This document shows positions 34,472 to 45,014 of a stretch of 64,000 nucleotides of DNA, in pieces. This DNA is from Bedellia somnulentella (lineage: Eukaryota > Arthropoda > Insecta > Lepidoptera > Bedelliidae): NCBI GenBank assembly GCA_963576735.1, contig OY755177.1, positions 19,964,001 to 20,028,000 of the forward strand, given 5' to 3'. The notes under the pieces are model-generated. The model ran no database searches, was not told the DNA's origin, and was given only the letters and a program-made list of their open reading frames with translations. Position 1 is the first letter of the stretch. The number at the start of each line of letters is the position of its first letter. The translations under genes and the position numbers were made by a program.

Positions 34472-34844
34472 CAACCGTGATAGCCCAGTGGGTAGAACAC
34501 TCGGTTATCACGCCGAATATCCCCGAAGGGGTTGGCAGAGGTACTAATACTTCTGAACATCACGTTACTTTGTCACCTGGTGTTCAGAGTACCCACGTTT
34601 TGCATGGACAGTGTACTCACGTGATAGGGGGCAGGCGTTTTGTACGAATACACTGTCACATGACTAAGTACAACTCAGCCATGTGGGTTTCCTCACGATG
34701 TTTTCCCTCACTGTTAACAACCATGATAAATTAACCACACATATGTCTTTAGAAAAGACAAATTGGTGTAGGCCCGACCCAGGATTCGGACACTAGTCGC
34801 TTGCACGATAACCAAGTGTTCTACCCACTGGGCTATCACGGTTG
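34472..34844 (-). repeat. tRNA-SINE flanked by inverted heads (foldback)
   Basis: The body reads on the minus strand (ACGCCGAATATCCCCGAAGG first, tRNA head last). The first 38 bp (34472-34509, CAACCGTGATAGCCCAGTGG…) are the reverse complement of the last 38 bp (34807-34844) with one mismatch, so the tRNA head is present at both ends in opposite directions. The normal (AACAT)n tail is missing on the left. Confidence 0.88.
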
Positions 34845-35239
34845 TCAGATAACATACCTAGGTTATAATAAAAAATAGAACACAAAATGGTATAATATAG
34901 TTATAACAAATGCGAAGGCGGCGCGGGTCGGGCGGCGTAGGAGCTGTCTAGTAGATATTGACGTATGAAGAGGGTGCAATTAGCTATGAAAATGAAACTG
35001 CTCCTCGCAATTGGCTCGTAATCACCACTTTGAGAGCTGATACGAACTGACTGCTATTCTTCAGCTCACATTAACGCGGGATCACCCGCCTGGTGTATTA
35101 TTTACAGCGAAACTGACTGAATATTGCGTAACTTTGCTAACATTTAGATACTTTGAAATACTTTTACGTCTTGTTTACGTGGGAATGTAATATACTAACT
35201 TTTAAACATGTTTTTTCACAACTTTCATTTTAGTCAAGA

Positions 35240-35400
35240 TTACCGTTCGCTATTTTGTATGATCCTGGCAAACCTCAGCCGCTCTTAAATTCTCTATTTT
35301 GATATAAAAGTGTCCACCGTGGTGCTTCTCTACTGACAGTACCATCCACACTGGCTCCATAAATCTCTTGCACTTTTTCATACTATGTTGTCTATATTAA
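35240..35400 (-). repeat. RTE-like LINE C-terminal fragment, degenerate
   Basis: On the minus strand: CAAGAGATTTATGGAGCCAG (…EIYGAS), GTACTGTCAGTAGAGAAGC, GAGGTTTGCCAGGATCATAC. The order is as in the copy at 14760-14945. The frame is broken. Confidence 0.7.
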
Positions 35401-35404
35401 TAAA

Positions 35405-36218
35405 CTAGTGGATTGTCCCAGCTTCGCACGGGTAGCGTTGTTTTTTAAATATCTGAGGTTTCTTTCTTTAGTCACTGCTCAAGCATTGTGAAATTCAGCG
35501 CAATGTTTTCAATTTATTTAATTTATAGCACTCCCTAAACAGTGTAGTTTGGTGATTTTTAATGCGCTTTAATGAACGGTTCAGTATTTCCGTTTAATAG
35601 CAAATTTTGGAATAAAACACTATGAAGTGTTTATAACAATCTAAAAAATAAATCATTACGTGTTGTAGGATGCAACTACTGGCGCCATATAGTATGTTAT
35701 ATGTAAATTAGTAACGATTCGGTTTTGGTCACGGGCGCGATGGCTTATTTTATGTATAATTTTGGTGTTTCTCTACCGATTTCTATGATTTTTTTATTGA
35801 ATTAGTAATAATGTTACCTTTTTTAAATTAGGGATGAGTGAGGGGTTTACAAACGTAAGAGTAAACAAATATAATCAGAATGTTCCGAACTGCTAAGCTA
35901 TCAGGAATTACACGTGTTATTGTGAGTCAACCGTAAAAGATAGACATAAACTGTAGAGGATTTTTTTTTAGATAATTTTGTGAAGAATATTTCCGTCATA
36001 CATGATTCCTATGTAAGTTTAACCATTTAGGCTGCACACGCGACGGAAGCTTAAAAAATGTAGTAACTTCTCCCGTTTTCCCAAAATTTCCCAAAATTCC
36101 CCTTTACTACTCTGCTGGAAAGTATACAAAAACCTCCCCAGGAGTATGGAGAATAATTGTACCAAGTTTCGTTAAAATCCGTCTAGTAGTTTTTGTTTCC
36201 ATAAGGAACATACAAACC

Positions 36219-36264
<46 letters not shown>

Positions 36265-36390
36265 AATTTTACTGATTGCATTTTTGGCATCAGTATCGAT
36301 CCCTAATCACTACCTGATAGTTATTTTGAAAATATATTTCATGTACAGAATTGACCTCTCTACAGATTTATTATAAGTATAGATTATAGC
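35405..36390 (+). repeat. Interspersed repeat with (CAGA)n tract
   Basis: It opens with GGATTGTCCCAGCTTCGCAC and contains ACCAAGTTTCGTTAAAATCCG, TCTAGTAGTTTTTG and a (CAGA)n run at about 36218-36260, then AATTGACCTCTCTACAG. These phrases are typical of a common lepidopteran non-coding repeat. Edges are uncertain. Related (CAGA)n copies lie at 44765 and 57980. Confidence 0.5.
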
Positions 36391-37590
36391 TGCGCTATCT
36401 ATTCGATCAGTTACAATGTGGCAGCGCCTAGAAAAAATATTACATGATGCTATAAGTATTTAGTTCATCCCCAAATATTCAACTGGCGTTGTATAAAGTG
36501 ACAACGAGGGAGCCAGCTAACATTATATCATTATCAAATCAGGTATAGCTTAGTTTTTGCATATATTACAGCACTTTGTTATGAAGACAAGATAAGTTAG
36601 TTCGTTATAACTAGCACTTACTTAGCTGGAAAAAACGCGCTTGAATTAAAGCAATCTGTGGCCAACTAAATGTGAAATTTTAGCATACTTTTATACGAAA
36701 AGGACTCTGTTGAGCTTTACTGTAGTTTAAAACTATAATTACATGAATTAAATTCAAATAACTCGACGTTTAAAACGTGGAACCGTTTTCAAAACTAACG
36801 AACATGTAAATCCTTTGTCTTAAGAGTGTGTCATAAATATGTAAATGTTGGGAACAAAACGATATACTTACTTTGAAGTTATTTAAATAAATTAACTAAG
36901 AGTTGAGAACAATTTAAACAGGCAACAACTCGTGAGGAGCGTTTCCTTCCTTCCTCACAAACAGCGTGAATTTAATCGTTTGAAGAATATTCACTATATA
37001 TTAAATGTTTCCTGTGTAGAGTCAGGTTGAAATTGTATTATATATTTGCATTTCAACTCGAAAAGAATATGGTCCGACACTGAAAAAAAGTTTTTTTTTT
37101 GGACTTTGTTACACATTTAAAACAAAACGGGTAGTCAGAATTTCAGAGATAAATATACTAAGCTAAAATATAAGTGATGAAAGACTTTACAATAGGATGG
37201 ATGGTTATGATTAGTGACGGGTTTAAGGCCACATCAAAGTACATTTTGTAACAAATTCAATATCTATAAATTTACTCGTATGAAAGCAACGGGAAGAAAA
37301 AATATCAATATTAGGTTTAACATATATATTTTTTCTTTTTGGTTAAAAAACCAATTTATAATGCAAATGGATTTTTGGATTCACAGCTATGATTTATAAA
37401 TATATGTTATAATAAACAGTTTACTAATTGAACTAAAACACGTGAATAACTCGTAGCCTACGTATCTTCATCGACTTGAAGAAGCTTTTAATATATATTT
37501 TTATTTTAACTATGAATTTTGAATCTCCATTCTCTGCTATTAACCATACCAAGTACTACAATAAATAATATAAGTATGTGATATACTCAC
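36391..37590. other. Intronic/intergenic DNA, nothing recognised
   Basis: AT-rich, with no further exon of the acidic-protein gene that I could support. Confidence 0.4.
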
Positions 37591-37640
37591 GGTGGCCGCC
37601 CGGACGTGCTCCACGTCTGCTGGCCGGGTTTCATGCTCTT
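37591..37640 (-). CDS. Unidentified acidic protein, exon 2
   Basis: This 50-nt GC-rich exon is bounded by TTTTGTTGCAG on its 5' side and GTGAGTATAT on its 3' side, both strong splice sites. Exon 1 (39680-39386) ends with one base of a codon, and this exon starts with two (AA), giving EEHETRPADVEHVRAAT in frame and ending in phase 0. The matched phase and consensus sites are the whole support. No downstream exon was identified in the window, and the protein family is not recognised. Confidence 0.7.
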
Positions 37641-37977
37641 CTGCAACAAAACATGCCAGTTTTAGTTGTTAAATGATTGCCATGTTGTAATTAAACGACG
37701 TGTTTGCTGGTTGAATTATTACTGACTAAAGACTTAAGACTAACTTACATAGTATAATGGCAAGAGGGGGACGAGATGCACTCACACTACACTACAGATG
37801 GTTTATATGCACAGCTTTATTGATTTGATATTGACTCATGAAACGTTCAGCTTGCCTATGTGACCTCTATCCCACGAATGTAAATATAGCCATATAGATT
37901 TTCTCAAGACCTTTTCGGTGCCGTTATCTACGATAATAACAGATATTGGTTAGACCCGTTTCCTGGCAATATAGACA

Positions 37978-38217
37978 TACATACATATACTCACGGCTAT
38001 AAATCCCAAAAAGGGGTGGCCAGAGCTTAAACGCTAGGAACACACACATTTGGAAGTTGATAGGGGACAAGACGGTAGAAATAAAGTATCTTTGGTGATG
38101 AATCTCCAACCGCATCGGCCAAAAACAACCAATTAAAAACCCCCATACCCTTAGTCGCCTCTTACGACACCCATATGTAGAAAGGGATAGTGGCATTCCA
38201 AGCCGGCACTACTAGGC
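37978..38217 (-). repeat. (ATGT)-tailed short repeat, diverged
   Basis: Tail first, CATACATACATATACTCACG to AAGCCGGCACTACTAGGC. It lies in the intron between exons 1 and 2 of the acidic-protein gene. Confidence 0.82.
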
Positions 38218-38450
38218 AAAATATAGTTTAGCAATATATTGAACTTATATGTAAGTTCATACGCGATGTTTTATTCAATTTAAACTGTAACACCACTATT
38301 TAAATAAAGAGCAAAAAATCTTTAATCCTCAGATCACTGAGAACACGATATCGCAAGATGTCCTTTAAATTGTTGTTATATTATAAACTGAATGTTAGCT
38401 ATAGGCACAAAGGCAACGTTTTAACAAATATATTTATATTTTCTTGATCA

Positions 38451-38755
38451 ACCGTGATAGCTCAGTGGGTAGAACACCGCTTATCGTCCAAACGATATAG
38501 GATGCAAATCCCAGGTCGTTCCTACACCAATTTGTATTTTCCTGTCATTTCTAAAGTCATATGTGTGGTTAATTTATCAAGGTTGTTAACGGCGAGGGAA
38601 AACATCATAAGAAAACTTACATGGCTAAGTTGCACTTTGACATGTGACAGTGTGCTCGCACAAAACGGGGCGATAGACCTGCCCCCTATCACGAGAGTAC
38701 ACTGTAAAAGCAAAACGAGGGTACTCTAAACGCCAGGTGGCAGTGTCAAACCCAA
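38451..38755 (+). repeat. tRNA-derived SINE, 3' truncated
   Basis: The head ACCGTGATAGCTCAGTGGGT, B-box-like GCAAATCCCAGGTCG, then the body to GTACTCTAAACGCCAGGTGG, where it passes into the next repeat. Confidence 0.85.
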
Positions 38756-38870
38756 CACCAACAACCTTTATATTAAAATCTTTTCCACACTTAACTTCCA
38801 AAAGTGGCTGAGGAATTCTTTGTTCTGAAGCTCTGGCTACCCCTTCTAGGGATTCATGGCCGTAGTTATG
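38756..38870 (+). repeat. (ATGT)-tailed short repeat, 3' half
   Basis: It joins the SINE directly: CCAACACCAACAACCTTTAT through CCCCTTCTAGGGATTCATGG to GCCGTAGTTATGTGTGTACG. A SINE-repeat fusion or nested insertion. Confidence 0.75.
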
Positions 38871-38930
38871 TGTGTGTACGTTTCTTTAAGAAATTTGGTT
38901 GGATTGATTTGTTTATTAATAGCGTGATAG

Positions 38931-39270
38931 CTCAATGGGTAGAACACCGGTTATCGTGCAAACGACTTGTGTTCCAATCCCAGGTCGGGCCTACACCAAT
39001 TTGTCTTTTTAAAGACATATGTAAGGTTAATTCATCATAGGTGTTAACGGTGAGGGAAAACATTCGTGAGGAAACCTAGTCTTAGTCATGTGACAGTGTG
39101 TTCGTTTAAAACGACGATAGGCCTGCCTACACTGATTACTACTACCTGATTACACTGTCCATGCAAAACGTGGGTATTCTGAACACCAGGTGACAAAGTC
39201 ACGTGATGTTCAGAAGTATTAGTACCTCTGCCAACCCCTTCGGGGATACTCGGCGTGAAAATTTATGTCT
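38931..39270 (+). repeat. tRNA-derived SINE, near full length
   Basis: The head AGCGTGATAGCTCAATGGGT, B box TGTTCCAATCCCAGG, and body to CTTCGGGGATACTCGGCGTG. A short internal scramble occurs near 39135-39155. Confidence 0.85.
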
Positions 39271-39385
39271 TTATTATTTGTTTAAGATGTTATGTACCCA
39301 TCGGTATTTCGTTGAACACCAAAATATTATATTAGACGAAAAATTCGGCAAGTTTAGGTGTAATGCAAAATAAGACTAACGTTAC

Positions 39386-39680
39386 CTTGTTGCACTTCGT
39401 CTCCTTCATTATCTTCATCCACTTCCACTTTATTTAAACCATCACCAACATTCTTAACTTCATCACTTTCATCTATCAATTCCTGTAGTTCATTAGCGGG
39501 TGATTCCGAACCTCCAGTGTTAGTCTCATCACCATTGCTAGGGTCAGGCAACGCGAGCAGTTGTCTATACAATTCCAGCTCGTGGTAGAACTCCCCGCGG
39601 GGAGGCCGCGCGCCGGCGGGCGGGCCGCGCACCTCCGCCGTCAGCCCGTTCAGCACCAGCCGCCGCGCCGCCATCTCCAT
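39386..39680 (-). CDS. Unidentified acidic protein, first coding exon
   Basis: The ATG at 39680 has an in-frame TGA two codons upstream, so this is a true start (a second ATG follows at 39674). It encodes 98 codons plus one base and ends at CAACAAG/GTAACG, a good donor. The N-terminus is basic and GC-rich (MEMAARRLVLNGLTAEVRG), followed by FYHELELYRQLLAL, which may be helical, and then a long acidic, low-complexity part (ELQELIDESDEVKNVGD, EVDEDNEGDEV). No signal peptide or membrane segment. I do not recognise the family. GC content falls sharply from start to end, as often in first exons. It joins in phase to the exon at 37640-37591. Confidence 0.75.
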
Positions 39681-40109
39681 CACTCACTTATCACGCATCG
39701 CGGTGCTCCGTCACTCTTTGTCTTCGTGTGTTTGTTTGTATAGATTAAAGTTTAGTTACATGTTGATTTTAATAATCTGTATTGTATAGGATATGTGGCG
39801 TTTATCAGTAGAGTAAAAAAACTGGATAAAGTTGTAATATTCAGATCAGTGTAGCCGCTTAGCCTACATGACAAGGGATTAGTAGTGACAACTTTTATAT
39901 AATGGGTATGATCATCCCTTATGAAAAAGGGGTTAATTTATTTTAATAGAACATCCTTGTAATGCATTACATTATTGAGCACAGTCCAGCACAGGTTATT
40001 TTTAAAGTTTATATACATTAATAGTATAGCTATAATTATCAATGCGAGGTAGCCAGAGTTTCAAAATAAGAAATACCTGAGCCACTTTTGAGACATGGCC
40101 TCCAATAAT

Positions 40110-40408
40110 CGTCCTCATCAGAAAGCCCCGAGTCACCCAAAGGTCAATGGAGATGGCTTTATTAGGAATTTAACTAGCGATCGAACGTAAGATCCGCAGA
40201 AGAACCGGGGTTACACTTACATAGCCGAAAGAATTGCACATTGCACGCAGAACCGAGGGTCGTTTGGGCTCGAAGGTTCTGAAGTAGATACCAACTTCAA
40301 GGTGGACCGACGACTTGGTCAAGCCGATGGATGAGCAGCACAGGACCCGTCGTGAGGAGATGTTTATAAATCCTGCAGTTCACGTCAGTAGGCTTTCATG
40401 ATGATGAT
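40110..40408 (+). repeat. RTE-like LINE C-terminal fragment, degenerate
   Basis: Reading with shifts: RVTQRSMERALLGI-like start, RKIRRRTGV-like middle, TKWTDDLVKP-like, AQDPS, and a (ATG)n tail (ATGATGATGATG at about 40398). Several stops. Confidence 0.65.
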
Positions 40409-40412
40409 GAGC

Positions 40413-40548
40413 CACTTTCAAAAGTTAAGTCGGGAATACATTACAAAGTAAAGGATGGCAAAATTAACTTAAAACGCCCCAAATTTCTAGGTCAACTCTT
40501 ACGACACGAAGGTAAGTTAGTGCTATTTGAAGCCGACTCTAAACATAT
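40413..40548 (-). repeat. (ATGT)-tailed short repeat, degenerate
   Basis: GAGCCACTTTCAAAAGTTAAG, then CAAATTTCTAGGTCAACTC and AAGCCGACTCTAAAC follow the family loosely. A small piece at 40045-40100 (CGAGGTAGCCAGAGTTTC) belongs to the same family. Confidence 0.55.
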
Positions 40549-40834
40549 TTTTTTATAAATAGATTGTACGCACAGGCTTGGTAACGACGTAACTACCAAT
40601 AATAAAAACTGAAAGAGTAGGCTAAATTTATTGGTTTAGACCGTAAGAAACTGGTTAAACATAAAATATGAGCGTGCCTCATTAACAGCTGACTGTATTT
40701 TCACAAATGTCCGTCAAATATTTGTCGCAATAGGTTTTTGTGAGTTTTGACTGTGAAATCCTAATTATGTTTTTGATCAAGTTTTAGGTGTAGAATAAAA
40801 TTTTAGTTTCTTAACTTACTTGTTCGTTGTTACT

Positions 40835-41062
40835 TGCCGTGTAGTGCCGGCTTAGAATGCGACTACCCCATTCTGCCCACGGGTGTCGTTTGAGGCAACT
40901 GGGCATGGGACATTTTTAAGTGGTTTTTGGAACCGCATCGGTTGGAAATCAACTGCGATACTCTATTTTTACCATCTTCCCAATGTGATTGAGGAGATTC
41001 TGGCTCTGAATCTCTATCTACCTCTTTTTGGGATTTGTGGCCGTGAGCATATGTATATATGT
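40835..41062 (+). repeat. (ATGT)-tailed short repeat, diverged
   Basis: GCCGTGTAGTGCCGGCTTAG to GGCCGTGAGCATATGTATAT. Confidence 0.82.
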
Positions 41063-42640
41063 AACTTTAATAAGTCAATCTAAATAATTGCAGAGCTTTT
41101 ATGTAGGTGAGTACAATTTTCCACAAGCAAGAGTCTAAATAAAGGGAAGGCAAAAGCTGATCATGAATACAAATGAAAGTATGAAAGTAAAAAGAACACT
41201 ACAATAGCCATAAATACAGTGGCAATGAAGGATACACTAAAGAAAGTGTCCTCAACCGTCACCGGTAAAGAATTACTTTTTCTCGTCCTCACGGTTTACC
41301 CGCATGGGAATATATGAAACACTGACAACACCAAACTCTACCAAACAACTATAAGAAAATATAAATTGTGACTTGTCGTTCTTAGATTACTCATATTTTA
41401 TTATTTTTTCAGACAAAAAATATGACTAGTAATAGTTTAACTTCTGATCGTATTTCAATATAAAATTAACGATTTATTTAATGTTTTATTTGGTCATGCA
41501 TGACTGATTTCACTTTTTCAACCCATAAAAAAATCGCAAACAATTAACATCACTTTTTATACAATAGTGATACAACACTCACTGTGAACCCAGCACTACT
41601 GCTTTATTCCAAGCAAATATTACGCGATGAAAAGTTGCGATATAAATTCGCGAAGGCGTGCAACATCCCGGAGCCGCGTGACTCCCGCGACCGATAGCGC
41701 GCTACTGCCGTACGCGGACCACCTCACCTTCTTATCATTTGCCAATAAATCATAATTTCATTCCTATCAAATACCAAGTTATACATTTATAAAAGCCTAA
41801 AAATCTGTAAAGAAATATGTTATTTCAACTTAATAATCCTTATATATTAAACGAGATGGGTGAATTTTGTGATCCAGTCTGTGTCGCGATTGTAAGAGCT
41901 AGAAAATTGGTTCGGGTATCAAATTGAAGGTCTCCATCTGAAGTTTTACCGAAAATTCATATATTGCCATAACTGGATTATTTAATTTGTTAGCGATTTA
42001 TGAATTGTCAAAATTGGCCCATAGACTTTGCCGGAGTAAAAGCGCGCGCAAATGTGTCAGTCACGAGATTGAATTGATTCGCTCGCAAGCATTATTTATA
42101 CAACAATACAACTTAAATATAGAATAATTGCGGTCAATAGATGCGGTTCACTGTTAGATACAAAGTCTTTCCCCAATATTCACAATCGTAACTCATTTTG
42201 CAATGATTTCACTAATACGCCTTCATGTCTTTTCCCAAGGGACTGTTAACCCTTGCATAACCCACCAGCATATATCATGAATACATACAAGATTGGCTAT
42301 AGGAGGAAGGATAAGTGTAAAAAGTTTTCGGGCAATACAATAAGAATAAATAAACGGATATATTGTACTCGTATACAGATCAAGTTAGCCCCCAACTTAG
42401 TAAGACATGTATTATGGATACTATCTCAATGATATATTTAAAATTACAATTAAGTTATTAATTTTTGATTTGTTATCTAAAAATATTTATTTGTTAGAGA
42501 AAAATCTTTTCTGATATTTCTATTGGCAAAATTAAAATGACTATACCATTGCGTTCTATTGCAAGGTGTTGGTAAAAGAAGAGCAAAACATTAACTAAAG
42601 AGATAAAATTTTATTAAATAAATATTCTACAAATTTTACC
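41063..42640. other. No feature recognised
   Basis: AT-rich, with one GC-rich patch at about 41640-41735 (GGAGCCGCGTGACTCCCGCG). No open frame with splice sites was found there. It could be regulatory, but nothing proves it. Confidence 0.35.
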
Positions 42641-42647
42641 CTACAAT

Positions 42648-42895
42648 TGCATACATACATATACTCACGGCTATAAATCCATTGAAGGAATAGCCAGAGC
42701 TAGAAAATTAAAAATTCCTCAGCCACTTCTGGAAGTTGCGCGGGGAAAAGATGTTGAAATAAAGGTTGTTGGTGATGGGTCTCCAACCGCATCGCCCAAA
42801 AATCCCTTAAAAGCCCCAATACCGTTAGTCGCCTCTTACGTACACCCACCAGAAGAAATGGGGTAGTGCTATTCTAAGCCGACACTACGCAGCAA
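42648..42895 (-). repeat. (ATGT)-tailed short repeat, full length
   Basis: Tail first, CATACATACATATACTCACG to AAGCCGACACTACGCAGC. Nearly the same as the copy at 33913. Confidence 0.9.
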
Positions 42896-43117
42896 TAACT
42901 TTTAATTGCAGAACTTATACTCTCCCGTCATAAAATATTGAAGTATAATCTACAAGAAGATACAATAAAGAATCTGTTTTAAATCTGAACAAGAATCACT
43001 ACTTAGCACCGAAACCAAAATTATTACATAACGAGTAAATTGTAATTATAAATCGCCTCGTTTCACGAGTTGCTTTGAAAAATATATATAGTAATTTATG
43101 GTAACATAGTTCCAAGA

Positions 43118-43500
43118 CTGCCTCCGTGGTCTCGCGGTTAAGCGCTTGGTTTCAAGTACCGAGGTCTCGGGAACGATCCCCGCGGGGTAGTAACCTTACA
43201 AATTTAATTTGTAAGATTTAACTCACACTGGAAGGATATTGCAGGCTTGAATCACCTGATTATCCGAAAATTAAGATGATTCCGTGCTTCGGAGGGCACG
43301 TTAAGCTGTCGGTCCCGGCTACTATTTCGGTAGTAGTCGTTAGTCAGCCAACCCGCAATTGGCCAACGCGGTGGACTATGGCCAAATCGCCCTATATATG
43401 GAAGGCTCGTGAGGGTGACTATGGCTAAATCGCCCTATATATGGGCTGTGAGGGTGAGTTCTTAGACCTTTATACTCGTCAAAACGGGTTAATTAATTAA
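43118..43500 (+). repeat. Second tRNA-SINE family (GCCTCCGTGGTCTCG type)
   Basis: The head GCCTCCGTGGTCTCGCGGTT (A box) and GGTCTCGGGAACGATCCCC (B box), then GATGATTCCGTGCTTCGGAG, GGCACGTTAAGCTGTCGGTC and CCCGGCTACTATTTCGGTAG. These phrases are typical of a widespread lepidopteran SINE. The 3' part carries a short internal tandem duplication (CCAAATCGCCCTATATATGG, twice). Confidence 0.8.
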
Positions 43501-43579
43501 GCGAGTGCAAAATGCCTGCAAAAGATTCCACTGAGACATACCACCAAGAGATATTGATTAGATAGGCCCTACTAACTTA

Positions 43580-43832
43580 CTTACTTATACTCACGCCCTT
43601 TATTCCCATTAGGGTAGGCAGAAACTTTCTATCGCCACTTTGCACGATCCAGATAAAGCTTAGACAATGTTCTCACGTGGAGGAAGGTCCATCGCCGTTT
43701 TGTACAAAAACTCTGTCACTAAATTACACATATGAATTAAAAAAATCAAACAGGTGTAGGCCTGACCCGGGAATTAGACCCACGCTTGTCGGCATGATAG
43801 GCGGTGCTCTACTCCCTGAGCTATCACGGTTG
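43580..43832 (-). repeat. tRNA-SINE with RTE LINE 3' end
   Basis: The head on the minus strand is CCGTGATAGCTCAGGGAGTAG. The 3' end (43583-43652 in complement: GATCGTGCAAAGTGGCGATAG, CTGCCTACCCTAATGGGAAT, GGGCGTGAGTATA) matches the end of the RTE-like LINE at 14938-15000, coding tail included. In the other SINE copies this part is replaced by the TTATG-tailed body. Confidence 0.85.
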
Positions 43833-43964
43833 AATTATAATTGAACATAAAGCTTATATCTTATAAAATAAAGAAATAAAGAACGACGAAGAAAGGTTTT
43901 TTTTGCAATTGTCCTAATTTGTTTAAAAAAACCCACCTTATTCTACTTCAGTGTAACTTAGTCT

Positions 43965-44125
43965 GACAGAAAGACAAACAATGTTGAGGTGGTTTGGGCA
44001 CATGGAGAAGATGGATGAAAGTAAAGTTGCGATAGTAGCGGATGGTGTTGTTAGAAGAGGTCGGACGCGCAATACGGTTGAAAACTAAATTAAAAAAGTT
44101 CTTACACAGGCGCAGGAATAATTAA
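43965..44125 (+). repeat. RTE-like LINE C-terminal fragment
   Basis: One frame reads LRWFGHMEKMDESKVAIVAD, GVVRRGRTRNTVEN, then a stop. Compare ILRWFGHIERMDDSK at 14720. A short deletion removes KEIYRAN. Confidence 0.75.
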
Positions 44126-44128
44126 TTT

Positions 44129-44188
44129 GAGAACACCCACCGGAAGAAATGAGGTAGTGCTATTCTAAACCGACACCACACAGCAAAG
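44129..44188 (-). repeat. (ATGT)-tailed short repeat, 5' scrap
   Basis: ACACCCACCGGAAGAAATGA to CCGACACCACACAGC. Confidence 0.75.
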
Positions 44189-44194
44189 CTACTA

Positions 44195-44760
44195 AATTAA
44201 AATTGAGATATGTGCTATTATTTACTAACTATGCATTCTGAGGCTTAAACAAAATATTAAATTATGCGTAAATATAGCACAATATATCTATGAGAATATT
44301 AGTTTAAAAATAGTTAATAAAAAAGTTATAAACATATTCTCAAACCTACCAGATGAATACGCAAAATTCATACTATAAACTTTCAATCATCTCTATCCAT
44401 AAATATTCGCATAGTTGAATGTGAAAAAGAAGGAATAGTGCTTCCCATTATTCTAAGCTAACACAAAAGCAAAAAAAAAACGCAAAAAGGTTGCGATGCC
44501 CGAGATTTGAACCTGGGTCTTCCGTTCGATTAGTATTAACCGAACGGTATACCGCTACGCCACAAGTGTTGACTTCAAATGATAAGCTATATATCCAGTA
44601 GTCATACTATTGACAAACAATTAAATGGACATTTATTTTAATGAAAATGGATGAAACCCTTATTTTTTCCAAAAATACTATTAATGAAGAGTCTGATGAA
44701 GTCGTTCGATGAAAAAGTGAATCTTGTAAATATGCGGAGCCATATAAAAGTAATGTTTTT
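44195..44760. repeat. 0.85-kb repeat unit, copy 3 (no SINE insert)
   Basis: It has the same landmarks as 33412-34290, including a tRNA-like segment at about 44500-44570 (minus strand; GTGGCGTAGCGGTATACCG, GGTTCAAATCTCGGGC). It lacks the (ATGT)-tailed insert, so it serves as the empty-site reference. Confidence 0.8.
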
Positions 44761-44764
44761 TTGA

Positions 44765-45005
44765 TGTTTCTGTAGGAACCCTTGCGAAATCCGAGGTAAA
44801 TTATAGCTATATGTTGGCCAGGTGTAAAAGCTACATTCATACCAAATTTGATCAAGATCCGTCTGGTAGAATTAACGTGATGACCGGACATACAGACAGA
44901 CAGACAGTTTTGACAAATTTGGCTTTAGTATCGAAAGTTAAACATATTCCACCAGTTTTTAATTTTTTTTCTTCAATGTACAGTTTTGACCTCGGTACAG
45001 TCTTA
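44765..45005 (+). repeat. (CAGA)n-associated repeat, short copy
   Basis: ACCAAATTTGATCAAGATCCG, CATACAGACAGACAGACAG and ATTATAGTATGG parallel the copy at 36150-36390. It abuts the second 9-bp-TSD element. Confidence 0.55.
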
Positions 45006-45014
45006 TTATAGTAT

